From Rhodanobacter ginsengisoli (GTDB lineage: Bacteria > Pseudomonadota > Gammaproteobacteria > Xanthomonadales > Rhodanobacteraceae): 64,000 nucleotides of DNA. The DNA is taken from NCBI RefSeq assembly GCF_042657065.1, contig NZ_JBHSNF010000003.1, positions 496,001-560,000 on the forward strand, in the 5' to 3' direction. Positions 7,560 to 15,256 of this stretch are shown in pieces (positions within the stretch are counted from its first letter, which is position 1; each line of letters starts with the position of its first letter). Position numbers and translations under genes: made by a program. Under the pieces are notes generated by a model. The model was not told where the DNA came from. It was given only the letters and a program-made list of their open reading frames with translations, and ran no database searches.

Positions 7560-9305
7560 ATGACCTCTCCCGTGACCGCCTGGCTGCGCGAACAATCCCG
7601 TCCCGTGCGTCGCCTGCTGAACGCCGGTATCGCGGCGGGGGCCGCGCAGGCGGTGCTGATGTGCGTCGGTGCGTGGCTGCTCGCGCACGTACTGGCCGAG
7701 GCGATCTTCGCCGGACGACGGCTGGCCGATCTGTGGCCGGCCGTTGCCGCGTTGCCGCTGCTGGCCGCGGCCCGCTTCGCCCTCGTCCTGTGGCAGCGAC
7801 GGGTCACGTTCGAGGCCGGTGCCAGGGTCAGCACCAGCGTGCGGTTGTCGCTGGAGGAGCGGATGCGCCTGCTGGGGCCTCGCTGGGCCGCCCGGCAATC
7901 CAGCGGCGACATCGTCACGCGCTTCGTCGACGGGGTGGAAACGCTGATTCCCTATTACGCCGGTTACCTGCCGCAGGTGGCCTTCGCCGCGCTGATGCCG
8001 GCGCTGATCCTGCTCGCGGTGTTGCCCGCCGATCCATGGTCGGCGTTGGTGTTGCTGGTGACCGCGCCCCTGATTCCGCTGTTCATGGTGCTGGTGGGGC
8101 GTGCCGCCGAACAGGCCAGCCAGCGCCGCTGGTCGCGCCTGCGACGGATGGGCGCGCGCTTCATGGACGCATTGTCCGGCCTGACCACCTTGCGCCTGTG
8201 CCGGGCGACGGAGCGCGAACAGGCCCTGCTGGCGGCCACCGGCGAAGCCTATCGGCATGAGACCATGGCGGTGCTGCGGATCGCCTTCCTGTCTGCCCTG
8301 GTGCTGGAGTTTTTCGCCACGATCAGCATCGCCGTGCTGGCGGTGCTGATCGGCTTTCGCCTGATGTGGGGCACGCTCGCGTTCGAGCCGGGGCTGTTCG
8401 TGCTGCTGCTGGCACCGGAGCTGTTCCTGCCGTTGCGCGCCCTGGGTACCCAGCGGCACCGGCGCATGGAGGCCGCCGCCGCGGCCGAGGACCTGATCGC
8501 CTTGCTGGCCACGCCCGTCGAGGCGGCAACCCCGACGACGGCGGCCAGGTCATCGCCGCGCCCGTTCACGGCGGCGCGGGTCGGCATCGCCTTCGAGCAG
8601 GTCGGCTTCGGCTACACGTCCGATCGCATGGTGCTGCACGATTTCGATCTGAGGCTGGACGCCGGCACCCAGCTGACCCTGGTCGGCGCCAGCGGCAGCG
8701 GCAAGAGCACGCTGTTCAACCTGCTGATGGGGTTTGGCGTACCGCAGCGGGGGCGGATCCTGGTCAACGGCGAAGACCTCGCGACGCTGGACATGGCCTC
8801 GTGGCGCCGGCACATCGCCTGGCTGTCGCAGCGCGCCCATGTCTTCCACGGCACGCTTCGCGACAACCTGTTGATCGCGGCCCCCGGCGCCGACGATGCC
8901 CGGCTGGAGCGGGCCGTGCGGGCCGCCGCACTGGTGCCGGTGATCGCCCGCCTGCCGCAGGGGCTGGACACGCCGCTGGGCGAACATGGTCAGGGCTTGT
9001 CCGGCGGCGAGCGCCAGCGCCTCGCACTGGCCCGCGCCTGGTTGCGCGATGCGCCGCTGCTGCTGCTGGACGAACCCACCCAGCATCTGGACAGCGCCAC
9101 GGCAGCCGTCATCGACGCGGCATTGGCAAAGCTCGCTGCCGGGCGCACGGTGATCCGCATCGCGCATCGGCTGGACACCATCGCGGCCGAGACACGCGTC
9201 GCCGTGATGACCGATGGACGGATCGTGGAAGTCGGCGGTGCCGGGGAACTGCGCGCCGCGCACGGAGCGTTCGCCCGCCTGCTTGCGGCGGATCGCGCCG
9301 CATGA
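7560..9305 (+). CDS. cydD: Heterodimeric ABC exporter CydD (thiol/heme exporter half)
   Basis: A 581-residue half-transporter: a six-helix membrane domain in about residues 1-310, then an ATPase domain with Walker A GASGSGKST, the LSGGERQRLALARAW signature, Walker B LLLLDEPTQHLD and H-loop IAHRLDT. CydDC is needed for assembly of bd oxidase; it handles glutathione/cysteine and heme. I prefer the ATG at 7560 over a TTG at 7548, as neither has a strong ribosome site. The last four bases overlap the cydC start (ATGA). Confidence 0.92.
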   Translation: MTSPVTAWLREQSRPVRRLLNAGIAAGAAQAVLMCVGAWLLAHVLAEAIFAGRRLADLWPAVAALPLLAAARFALVLWQRRVTFEAGARVSTSVRLSLEERMRLLGPRWAARQSSGDIVTRFVDGVETLIPYYAGYLPQVAFAALMPALILLAVLPADPWSALVLLVTAPLIPLFMVLVGRAAEQASQRRWSRLRRMGARFMDALSGLTTLRLCRATEREQALLAATGEAYRHETMAVLRIAFLSALVLEFFATISIAVLAVLIGFRLMWGTLAFEPGLFVLLLAPELFLPLRALGTQRHRRMEAAAAAEDLIALLATPVEAATPTTAARSSPRPFTAARVGIAFEQVGFGYTSDRMVLHDFDLRLDAGTQLTLVGASGSGKSTLFNLLMGFGVPQRGRILVNGEDLATLDMASWRRHIAWLSQRAHVFHGTLRDNLLIAAPGADDARLERAVRAAALVPVIARLPQGLDTPLGEHGQGLSGGERQRLALARAWLRDAPLLLLDEPTQHLDSATAAVIDAALAKLAAGRTVIRIAHRLDTIAAETRVAVMTDGRIVEVGGAGELRAAHGAFARLLAADRAA

Positions 9306-11062
9306 ACGATCGCCCCCGTCACCTGCCGCCGGCTCCGCCGGGTGCCTTGCGCGTGCTGCGCCGCCTGTTCGGCCTGATCCGTCACGAGCGGCGCTGGATG
9401 GCGGCCGGTGCCGCGATGGCCGTGCTGAGTACACTGTCGGGCATCGGCCTGCTGGCGGTCTCCGGCCATTTCATCACCAGCATGGCGCTGGTCGGCGCCG
9501 GTGGTGCCGCGATCAACTACTACACGCCGGCGGCGCTGATCCGGCTGCTGGCGATCCTGCGCACCGGTGGCCGTTATGTCGAACGGCTGATCACCCACGA
9601 GGCCACGTTGCGGGTGCTGGCACGACTGCGCGTGTGGCTGTTCGGGCGGCTGGTGCCGCTGGCACCCGCCGGCCTGGGGGGATTGCGCAGCGCCGAGCTG
9701 TTCTCGCGCCTGCGCGTCGACGTGGATGCCCTCGAGCACGCCTACCTGGGGGCGCTGATTCCGCTGCTGGTGGCCGTGGTGGTTGCGCTGGTGGTGCTTG
9801 TCACGACGATGCTCTACCTGCCGGTGCTGGGCTTGCTGCTGGTATTGCTGCTGGGCCTCGCCGGTGCGCTGCTGCCATGGTGGACGCTGCGCCGGGGGCG
9901 GGCACCGGGCGCGGCGATGGTGGCACACGCCGAGGTCCTGCGCTCGCTGGCCGCCGACGGCTTGCGCGGGCGCGCCGAGCTGGCGCTGTACGGTGCCGAA
10001 TCCGCCCATGCCGAAAAGCTGGCCGCGGTCGCCGGGCAGCAACAGCAGGCACAGCGGCAGGTGGACCGGCTGCAGGCGCAGGGCAGTGCCGCCGTGATGC
10101 TGAGTGCCCAGCTGGCCGCCGTGTGCACGCTGGCGTTCGGCCTGCCCGCGCTGCAGGCCGGCGCACTCGCGCCACCGGCGCTGACCATGCTGGTGTTGCT
10201 CGCCCTGGCCGCGTTCGAGGCGGTCGCCCCGCTGCCCGAGGCCTGGGCGCAGCTCGGTGCGACACTCGCTTCCGCCCGCCGCGTGTTCGCGCTGGCCGAC
10301 ACCCCGCCACCGGTGATCGAGCCGTCGTCGCCGTCGCCGCCGATCGGCGACAACTCCCTGACGATCCGCGACCTGAGGCTGCGTTACGCCGCCGATGATG
10401 CCTGGGCGCTGGCTGGCGTCGATCTCGACCTGCCGCAGGGTCGCCGCCTGGCCGTGGTCGGTCCCTCCGGCGCGGGCAAGAGCAGCCTGGTCGGTGCCTT
10501 GACGCGGCTCTACCCGTACGAGGGGTCGATCACGCTGGGGGGCACCTCGCTCGCGGACTGGCACGGCGACGACGTGCGGGCGCGCATCGCGGTGGTCGAG
10601 CAGCAGCCGTATCTGTTCGACGCCAGCCTGCGGGACAACCTGCGACTGGCCAGGCCCGAAGCCTCCGACGAGCAGCTGAACCATGCGATCGCCCAGGCCC
10701 AGCTCGACGACTACGTGGCCAGCCTGCCGCGCGGCCTGGATACCTGGGTCGGCGAGAACGGCATCCGCGTCTCCGGCGGCGAGGCCCGCCGCATCGCCAT
10801 CGCCCGCGCGTTGCTGGCCGATGCGCCGATCCTGCTGCTGGATGAACCCACCGAAGGTCTGGATGCCGGCACCGCGGCCCGGCTGTACAAGGCACTGGCC
10901 ATCGCGATGAAGGGCCGCAGCGTGCTGTTGATCACGCACCGGCTCGGCGGCCTGTCCAGCCTGGTGGACCACGTGGCCACCATGGAGCAGGGCAGGATCG
11001 TCAGCTGCGTCACGACCGAGGCCTATCGGGAAGGTGCAAGCGGACCGCTGCGGGTTCCTTAG
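9302..11062 (+). CDS. cydC: Heterodimeric ABC exporter CydC
   Basis: A 586-residue ABC half-exporter partner of CydD. The N-terminal membrane domain has SGIGLLAVSGHFITSMAL and RLLAILRTGGRYVERLITHEATLRVLARLRVWLF, typical of CydC. The ATPase domain has Walker A GPSGAGKSS, signature VSGGEARRIAIARAL, Walker B LLLDEPTEGLD and ITHRLGGL. The H-loop and both Walker boxes look intact in both partners. Translation is coupled to cydD through ATGA. The TAG at 11060-11062 ends the cyd locus. Confidence 0.92.
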   Translation: MNDRPRHLPPAPPGALRVLRRLFGLIRHERRWMAAGAAMAVLSTLSGIGLLAVSGHFITSMALVGAGGAAINYYTPAALIRLLAILRTGGRYVERLITHEATLRVLARLRVWLFGRLVPLAPAGLGGLRSAELFSRLRVDVDALEHAYLGALIPLLVAVVVALVVLVTTMLYLPVLGLLLVLLLGLAGALLPWWTLRRGRAPGAAMVAHAEVLRSLAADGLRGRAELALYGAESAHAEKLAAVAGQQQQAQRQVDRLQAQGSAAVMLSAQLAAVCTLAFGLPALQAGALAPPALTMLVLLALAAFEAVAPLPEAWAQLGATLASARRVFALADTPPPVIEPSSPSPPIGDNSLTIRDLRLRYAADDAWALAGVDLDLPQGRRLAVVGPSGAGKSSLVGALTRLYPYEGSITLGGTSLADWHGDDVRARIAVVEQQPYLFDASLRDNLRLARPEASDEQLNHAIAQAQLDDYVASLPRGLDTWVGENGIRVSGGEARRIAIARALLADAPILLLDEPTEGLDAGTAARLYKALAIAMKGRSVLLITHRLGGLSSLVDHVATMEQGRIVSCVTTEAYREGASGPLRVP

Positions 11063-11259
11063 ACACCGGGCCGCGTCGCCCTGGTGGGATCGGGCCGGAT
11101 TCCACTCTTGGCGTAGAACCGCGTGGATGGCGACCCCGCGGCCTCAATTCGTCGGTTGACCTCTACACTGGGCAAAGCGGAACCGGCCGCGCAAGGCGCA
11201 GTTCGCGCTTCGTCGTTGTGTCGGGTGGCTGATTCAATCTTGGGAAGTCGGGAGTCTTC

Positions 11260-11820
11260 ATGCCGATCTTGCGCGACGTCGCCATTGCTCTGCTGTTTGC
11301 GTGGATATCCATCGATGCCATCGTGGTCTTCCGGCGCAAGAGCGGACGGGCGGAGAATCGCGATCGTTCCTCGCTGCGGCTGCTGATGATTGCCGGGCCG
11401 CTGGTCTGGATGGTCGGCATCGGTCTCGCCTTTACCTCGATCGGCGCCTTTGTGTTTCCGGCGGGGCAGGTCGTCGGCTTGTTGGTAATGGCGATCGGTA
11501 TCGTGCTGCGCTCGGTGGCGATTGCGCAGTTGGGTCGATTCCATACGCCGAACGTGGCAGTGCTCGCGGATCATCAGGTGAAGGCGACGGGTCTGTATCG
11601 GCATGTGCGGCATCCGAGCTATCTCGGCGCGCTGATCGGTTTCGCCGGCTTCGGGCTTGCGCTCGGGAACTGGCTGAGCCTGCTGCTGATCGTGCTGGTC
11701 ACGCCGGCGATCTATCTGCATCGCATCCGCGAAGAGGAGATGGCGCTGACCGAGGGACTGGGCGACGCGTATCGCGAGTATTGCCGGCACACGAAACGGC
11801 TGATCCCCTGGATCTACTAG
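11260..11820 (+). CDS. Isoprenylcysteine carboxyl methyltransferase-like membrane protein
   Basis: A 186-residue integral membrane protein of the ICMT/PEMT-like superfamily. It has four to five hydrophobic helices and the C-terminal signature GLYRHVRHPSYLGALIGFAGFGLAL followed by HRIREEEMALTEGLGDAYREYCRHTKRLIPWIY; the RHP-Y and R-x-x-E-E motifs bind S-adenosylmethionine and the lipid headgroup. The bacterial substrate of these proteins is generally unknown. About 200 bases separate it from cydC, and a GGGAAG-GGGAG context precedes the ATG. It is convergent with the dehydrogenase gene downstream. Confidence 0.85.
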   Translation: MPILRDVAIALLFAWISIDAIVVFRRKSGRAENRDRSSLRLLMIAGPLVWMVGIGLAFTSIGAFVFPAGQVVGLLVMAIGIVLRSVAIAQLGRFHTPNVAVLADHQVKATGLYRHVRHPSYLGALIGFAGFGLALGNWLSLLLIVLVTPAIYLHRIREEEMALTEGLGDAYREYCRHTKRLIPWIY

Positions 11821-11948
11821 ATCCTGTGCATCGGTTGCGGATTCACAGACGATGCGGTGGGAAGCACCCGGGTGGAAAGCCGGGTTCGGAGTGCACTTCG
11901 AATGCCTTGTGTCGGCTGAGGCCCGACATTGCCGAACGCGGCCGTCGC

Positions 11949-12962
11949 TCAGCGACCGCCTTCCAGCACGATGCGGTAGCGCGCCTTGCCTTCTTCCAGG
12001 TGCTTCAGCGCCTCGTTGACCCCCGACATCGGGAACATCTCGATCTGCGGGCGGATGTCGTGACGGGCGGCGAACGCGAGCATGCGGGCGATGTCGACCG
12101 GCGAACCGGTGGGTGAGCCGGAGACCTGGCGCTGTTTGCCGATCAACGTGAACGCCGGTACCGGGATCGGTTCGAGCACGACGCCAACCACGTGCATGCG
12201 CCCGTTTGGCGCGAGGGTGCCGAGCAGGGCGTTCCAGTCCATCGGCACGTTGACGGTGATCAGCAGCAGATCCAGCGTGCCGGCGATCGCGGCGATCGCA
12301 TCGGCATCGCGGCTGGCCACCACGCGGTGCGCGCCGAAGCCGCGCGCCTCGTCTGCCTTGGCTGCGGTGGAGGTGAACGCGGTGACCTCGCAACCCCACG
12401 CGGCGGCGAACTTGACCGCCATGTGTCCGAGCCCACCGATGCCGACCACGCCGACGCGGGCGGTGGGCGGTATGCCGTATTCGAGGAACGGCTTGAGCAC
12501 GGTGATGCCGCCGCACAGCAGCGGGCCGGCGCTGGCCAGGTCGATGCCCTCGGGCAGCGGGATCGTCCACGCCCAGTGTGCGCGGACGGTGTCGGCAAAA
12601 CCGCCGTGGTGGCTGCCGATGGTGGCCACCAGTTCATTGCACAGGTTCTGGTCGCCGGACAGGCATGGCTGGCAATGCATGCAGCTGCCTGCGGTCCAGC
12701 CGATGCCGACGCGCTGGCCCACGCTCAGCCCCTTGGCCTGGGTGCCCACGGCGGTGACCCGGCCGATGATTTCGTGGCCGGGGATGAACGGGTAGCGCGA
12801 CATGCCCCACTCGTTGTTGATCATCGACAGATCGGAGTGGCAGACGCCGCAATAGTCGACCGCGACTTCGATCTCCTCGGCACCGAGTGCGCCCACCTCG
12901 AAAGTCTGCCGTTCCAGTGCCTTGCCTGCCTGTGTGACGGCCCAGCCATTGATCTTGGACAT
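11949..12962 (-). CDS. Zinc-dependent alcohol/aldehyde dehydrogenase (Ahr/YjgB-like)
   Basis: A 337-residue medium-chain zinc dehydrogenase of the cinnamyl-alcohol-dehydrogenase branch. Motifs: catalytic zinc site YCGVCHSDLSMINNEW and PGHEIIG, the four structural-zinc cysteines in CMHCQPCLSGDQNLC, a Rossmann GVGVVGIGGLGHMAVKFA-like segment, and the family's late VSGSPTGSP loop. The resemblance to E. coli Ahr (YjgB), an NADPH aldehyde reductase, is strong around the zinc site. The ATG at 12962 is used because a GAGGAG ribosome site precedes it; an upstream ATG at 13013 would add an unlikely N-terminus. Confidence 0.9.
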   Translation of the reverse strand: MSKINGWAVTQAGKALERQTFEVGALGAEEIEVAVDYCGVCHSDLSMINNEWGMSRYPFIPGHEIIGRVTAVGTQAKGLSVGQRVGIGWTAGSCMHCQPCLSGDQNLCNELVATIGSHHGGFADTVRAHWAWTIPLPEGIDLASAGPLLCGGITVLKPFLEYGIPPTARVGVVGIGGLGHMAVKFAAAWGCEVTAFTSTAAKADEARGFGAHRVVASRDADAIAAIAGTLDLLLITVNVPMDWNALLGTLAPNGRMHVVGVVLEPIPVPAFTLIGKQRQVSGSPTGSPVDIARMLAFAARHDIRPQIEMFPMSGVNEALKHLEEGKARYRIVLEGGR

Positions 12963-13138
12963 GACGTACTCCTCAGCAGGTTGCCAGGGGCCTAAAAGGA
13001 TAGCGCCGATCAAACCGTCCCGGCTGCATGGTGCGGGGGAATTGGACGCGGCAGTGTGGCTCTTGTCATGCTTCGCTTCCCTGCGGCCGCAGGACGTCCC
13101 GTTCGGGATCCGCCGTTTCCCCTTCCAGGAGGCTCCCC

Positions 13139-14113
13139 ATGCAATACCGTCGAGTTGGCAAGTCCGGCCTGCAACTTTCCGCGCTGTCGTTCGGCGCCTG
13201 GGTCACGTTCGGCCGCCAGGTGGGCCGCGCGCAGGCGCGCGAGATGCTGGCGCTGGCGCACGATCGCGGGGTCAATTTCTTCGACAACGCGGAAACCTAC
13301 AACAACGGCGTGGCCGAGCAGGTGATGGGCGACGTGCTGGCCGACCTGCGCTTTCCGCGCGACAGCTACTGCGTCTCCAGCAAGGTGTTTTTCGGTGCGG
13401 TGGACAAGCCGTTGCCGACCCAGCGCGGCTTGTCGCGCAAGCATGTGATGGAAGCCTGCCAGCAGGCCCTGCAGCGACTGCGGGTCGACTATCTGGATCT
13501 GTATTTCTGCCATCGGCCCGATCCGGAGACCCCGGTCGAGGAAACCGTGGCGGCGATGGATACGCTGATCCGCCAGGGCAAGGTGCTGTACTGGGGTACC
13601 AGCGAATGGCCGGCCGAGGCGATTCACGAGGCCCATCGCGTTGCGCGCGAGAACCATTTCTACGCGCCGGTGGTCGAGCAGCCGCAGTACAACCTGCTGC
13701 ATCGCGAGCGGGTGGAGCAGGAGTACGCGCCGCTGTACGAGGCTTACGGCATGGGCACCACGATCTGGTCGCCGCTGGGTTCGGGCCTGTTGAGCGGCAA
13801 GTACAACGACGGCGTGCCGGCCGACTCGCGCCTGGCCCAGCCCGGTTACGAGTGGCTGCGCGAGAGCGTGCTGGGCGAGGGCGACGAACGCCTGCGCAAG
13901 GTGCGCGCGCTGCAGCCGATCGCGGACGAACTGGGCGGCAGCCTGGCGCAGCTGGCGATCGCCTGGTGCCTGCTCAACCCCCACGTGTCCACCGTGATGC
14001 TGGGTGCCAGCCGGAGCGAGCAGCTGGCGCACAACCTGGGCGCGCTGGAGCTGCTGCCCCGGCTGGACGCCCCCGTTGCGCAGCGGATTCGGCAGGCGAT
14101 CGGCGGCGCCTGA
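13139..14113 (+). CDS. Aldo/keto reductase (potassium-channel beta-subunit-like)
   Basis: A 324-residue aldo/keto reductase of the KCNAB/YghZ-like branch, a TIM-barrel NADPH oxidoreductase. It opens with MQYRRVGKSGLQLSALSFGAW and has GVNFFDNAETYNNGVAEQVMG (catalytic Asp/Tyr region), VSSKVFF with the lysine, DLYFCHRPDPETPVEETV (catalytic His) and the NADPH-binding end VMLGASRSEQLAHNLGALELLPRLD. The ATG at 13139 is preceded by AGGAGG; a longer reading from 13028 has no ribosome site. Substrate unknown; branch members act on methylglyoxal and small aldehydes. Confidence 0.9.
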   Translation: MQYRRVGKSGLQLSALSFGAWVTFGRQVGRAQAREMLALAHDRGVNFFDNAETYNNGVAEQVMGDVLADLRFPRDSYCVSSKVFFGAVDKPLPTQRGLSRKHVMEACQQALQRLRVDYLDLYFCHRPDPETPVEETVAAMDTLIRQGKVLYWGTSEWPAEAIHEAHRVARENHFYAPVVEQPQYNLLHRERVEQEYAPLYEAYGMGTTIWSPLGSGLLSGKYNDGVPADSRLAQPGYEWLRESVLGEGDERLRKVRALQPIADELGGSLAQLAIAWCLLNPHVSTVMLGASRSEQLAHNLGALELLPRLDAPVAQRIRQAIGGA

Positions 14114-14144
14114 ACCGGTGCGGGCGGTCAATGCTGCCGGGCGG

Positions 14145-14173
14145 TTGACTATCAAATGAGAATCATTATCATC
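14145..14173 (+). promoter_or_regulatory. Fur-box-overlapped promoter of hemP
   Basis: TTGACT (14145-14150) and TATCAT (14167-14172) are spaced by 16 bases, a good sigma-70 arrangement. Bases 14155-14173 read AATGAGAATCATTATCATC. Within this, the 15 bases ATGAGAATCATTATC differ from the classical Fur operator at one position. The operator covers the -10 element, so iron-bound Fur should occlude RNA polymerase. It sits 32 bases before the hemP ATG. Confidence 0.85.
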
Positions 14174-14203
14174 TGATCGTCACTGACCCGCTGCGGAGAC
14201 CCC

Positions 14204-14410
14204 ATGTCGATCCTGTCCTTGCGCTCATCGTCGCCCTCGTCGCCATCGCGCCAGGCTCTGCCGTCGCCGGTTCTTTCCGCCGTTCCGACCGCGCGGCATA
14301 TCACGAGCCAGTCGCTGCTGGATGGCGCGCGCGAGCTGGTGATCCAGCATCAGGGCTGCGAATACCACCTGCGCCTGACCCGCAACGACAAGCTGATCCT
14401 GACCAAGTAG
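14204..14410 (+). CDS. hemP: Hemin uptake protein HemP
   Basis: A 68-residue protein whose C-terminal half is the HemP domain: TSQSLLDGARELVIQHQGCEYHLRLTRNDKLILTK, with the hallmark G-x-x-Y-x-L-R-x-T-x-x-x-K-L-I-L-T-K. HemP/HmuP is a small regulator or accessory factor of heme uptake genes. The N-terminal 30 residues are low-complexity, rich in Ser and Pro. It lies directly behind a near-consensus Fur box, matching its role in iron-limited growth. The heme receptor gene that often follows is absent here; an unknown gene follows instead. Confidence 0.88.
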   Translation: MSILSLRSSSPSSPSRQALPSPVLSAVPTARHITSQSLLDGARELVIQHQGCEYHLRLTRNDKLILTK

Positions 14411-14501
14411 TGGCACTCCGGACAGGTCAGGCTTTGGCTGCGCGTCGCGGACCGGCGCATGCGCCAGTCCATCGGGCGGGCTGTTCCGGCGGGGGCGATC
14501 G

Positions 14502-15086
14502 ATGTTCAATCCGTTGAGCCGGCGCCTGCAGGAGCTCTCCCCGCAAGGGACCGCCAGCGCGATCTGTGGACGCCGCCTGCGCCTGCCGCCGGCGCAGCTG
14601 ATCGAAGGTCTGCCCGCGCTGGGATGCGTGCTCTATGTGCCGATGTGGGGATTTCGCTCGCCGGCGCAGGAGATGCCCCCGGGCCTGCTGGTCGAGACGC
14701 TGCTGCTGGCGCCGTTGCTGCGGATCCGCCGGCTGGTGGCCGCCAGCTCGATCACGGTCGAGGGCCCGCGCGAGTGGATCGAATGCGTGGACCGGCGTGG
14801 CGACACCTGCGCGCGGTTGTATCTGCTGCCGGATACCGACTACCTCGCGTGGGATGCGTTGCTGGCCTGCGCCGGGCCGGCCACCACCATGCCCGCGCCG
14901 CGACGGCCGCATGAATCGGGCCCGCTCGGTGCGCAGCTGTTGTGCTTTCAGGTGCGGTGGCTGGGCGGCCTGCAGGTGCTGGGGGGCGAGATCGTCAGCC
15001 GCCGCGTGTCGCCGCTGGGCCGGCAGCTGGCGGGGCTGATCGCACGCGCCGAAGCCGCATCATGCTGGCGGACGCCGTGCGATTGA
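14502..15086 (+). CDS. Conserved-looking protein of unknown function behind hemP
   Basis: A 194-residue soluble-looking protein that I do not recognise. It starts MFNPLSRRLQEL and has an arginine-rich N-terminus, a hydrophobic VLYVPMWGF segment, several leucine-rich stretches, one DRRGDTCARLYLLPDTDYLAWDALLA region and an LLCFQVRWLGGLQVLGGEI region. No signal peptide or membrane helix is evident. It begins 91 bases after hemP without a visible promoter or terminator between, so it may share the Fur-controlled transcript and be heme-related (inference from position only). Confidence 0.6.
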   Translation: MFNPLSRRLQELSPQGTASAICGRRLRLPPAQLIEGLPALGCVLYVPMWGFRSPAQEMPPGLLVETLLLAPLLRIRRLVAASSITVEGPREWIECVDRRGDTCARLYLLPDTDYLAWDALLACAGPATTMPAPRRPHESGPLGAQLLCFQVRWLGGLQVLGGEIVSRRVSPLGRQLAGLIARAEAASCWRTPCD

Positions 15087-15091
15087 GCGGG

Positions 15092-15133
15092 TGTCCGCAG
15101 TCCGTCCGACTGTCCGAGGATTGTCCGCGGACA
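15092..15133 (+). promoter_or_regulatory. Candidate activator-binding region: GTCCG repeat cluster and TGTCCG palindrome
   Basis: Five GTCCG words occur in 35 bases (from 15093, 15100, 15104, 15112 and 15123). The last is part of a perfect 12-base palindrome TGTCCGCGGACA (15122-15133), and TGTCCG at 15111 also faces the CGGACA half. This lies 70-110 bases upstream of the sigma-54 -24 element, the typical place for an NtrC-family upstream activating sequence. The matching activator gene is proposed to be the one at 32883 (inference). Confidence 0.5.
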
Positions 15134-15170
15134 CTGCGCGGCCTCGCCGAATATCATCCAAAACATTGAA

Positions 15171-15186
15171 ATAAAACGTGTTTTAT
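15171..15186 (+). promoter_or_regulatory. AT-rich inverted repeat upstream of the sigma-54 promoter
   Basis: ATAAAAC-GT-GTTTTAT is a perfect 7-base inverted repeat with a two-base centre, conspicuous in this high-GC context. It lies 15 bases upstream of the -24 element. It may be an operator, an activator site, or an IHF-type bend region; the sequence alone does not decide. Confidence 0.4.
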
Positions 15187-15200
15187 CGATTCATGATGTG

Positions 15201-15216
15201 TGGCACACGGATTGCA
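15201..15216 (+). promoter_or_regulatory. Sigma-54 (RpoN) promoter of the permease-array operon
   Basis: TGGCAC-ACGGA-TTGCA matches the -24/-12 consensus TGGCAC-N5-TTGCA at every consensus position, with the GG and GC dinucleotides correctly spaced. Transcription should start near 15226-15230, giving a leader of about 30 bases before the adaptor gene. Sigma-54 promoters need an AAA+ activator; one of the NtrC family is encoded at the far end of the same cluster. Confidence 0.9.
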
Positions 15217-15256
15217 GTATCCGGGTGCAGCCGCACTGTACGCGGCCAGGGGCCAC

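Noticed and set aside
8990..10972. Minus-strand frame opposite cydC
   Set aside because: Gln/His/Arg-rich translation without motifs; both cydD and cydC have complete ABC transporter signatures on the plus strand.
11910..11928. TGTCGG/CCGACA hairpin between the methyltransferase-like and dehydrogenase genes as a terminator
   Set aside because: The six-base stem is short with a seven-base loop and no T-run on either strand; too weak to call.
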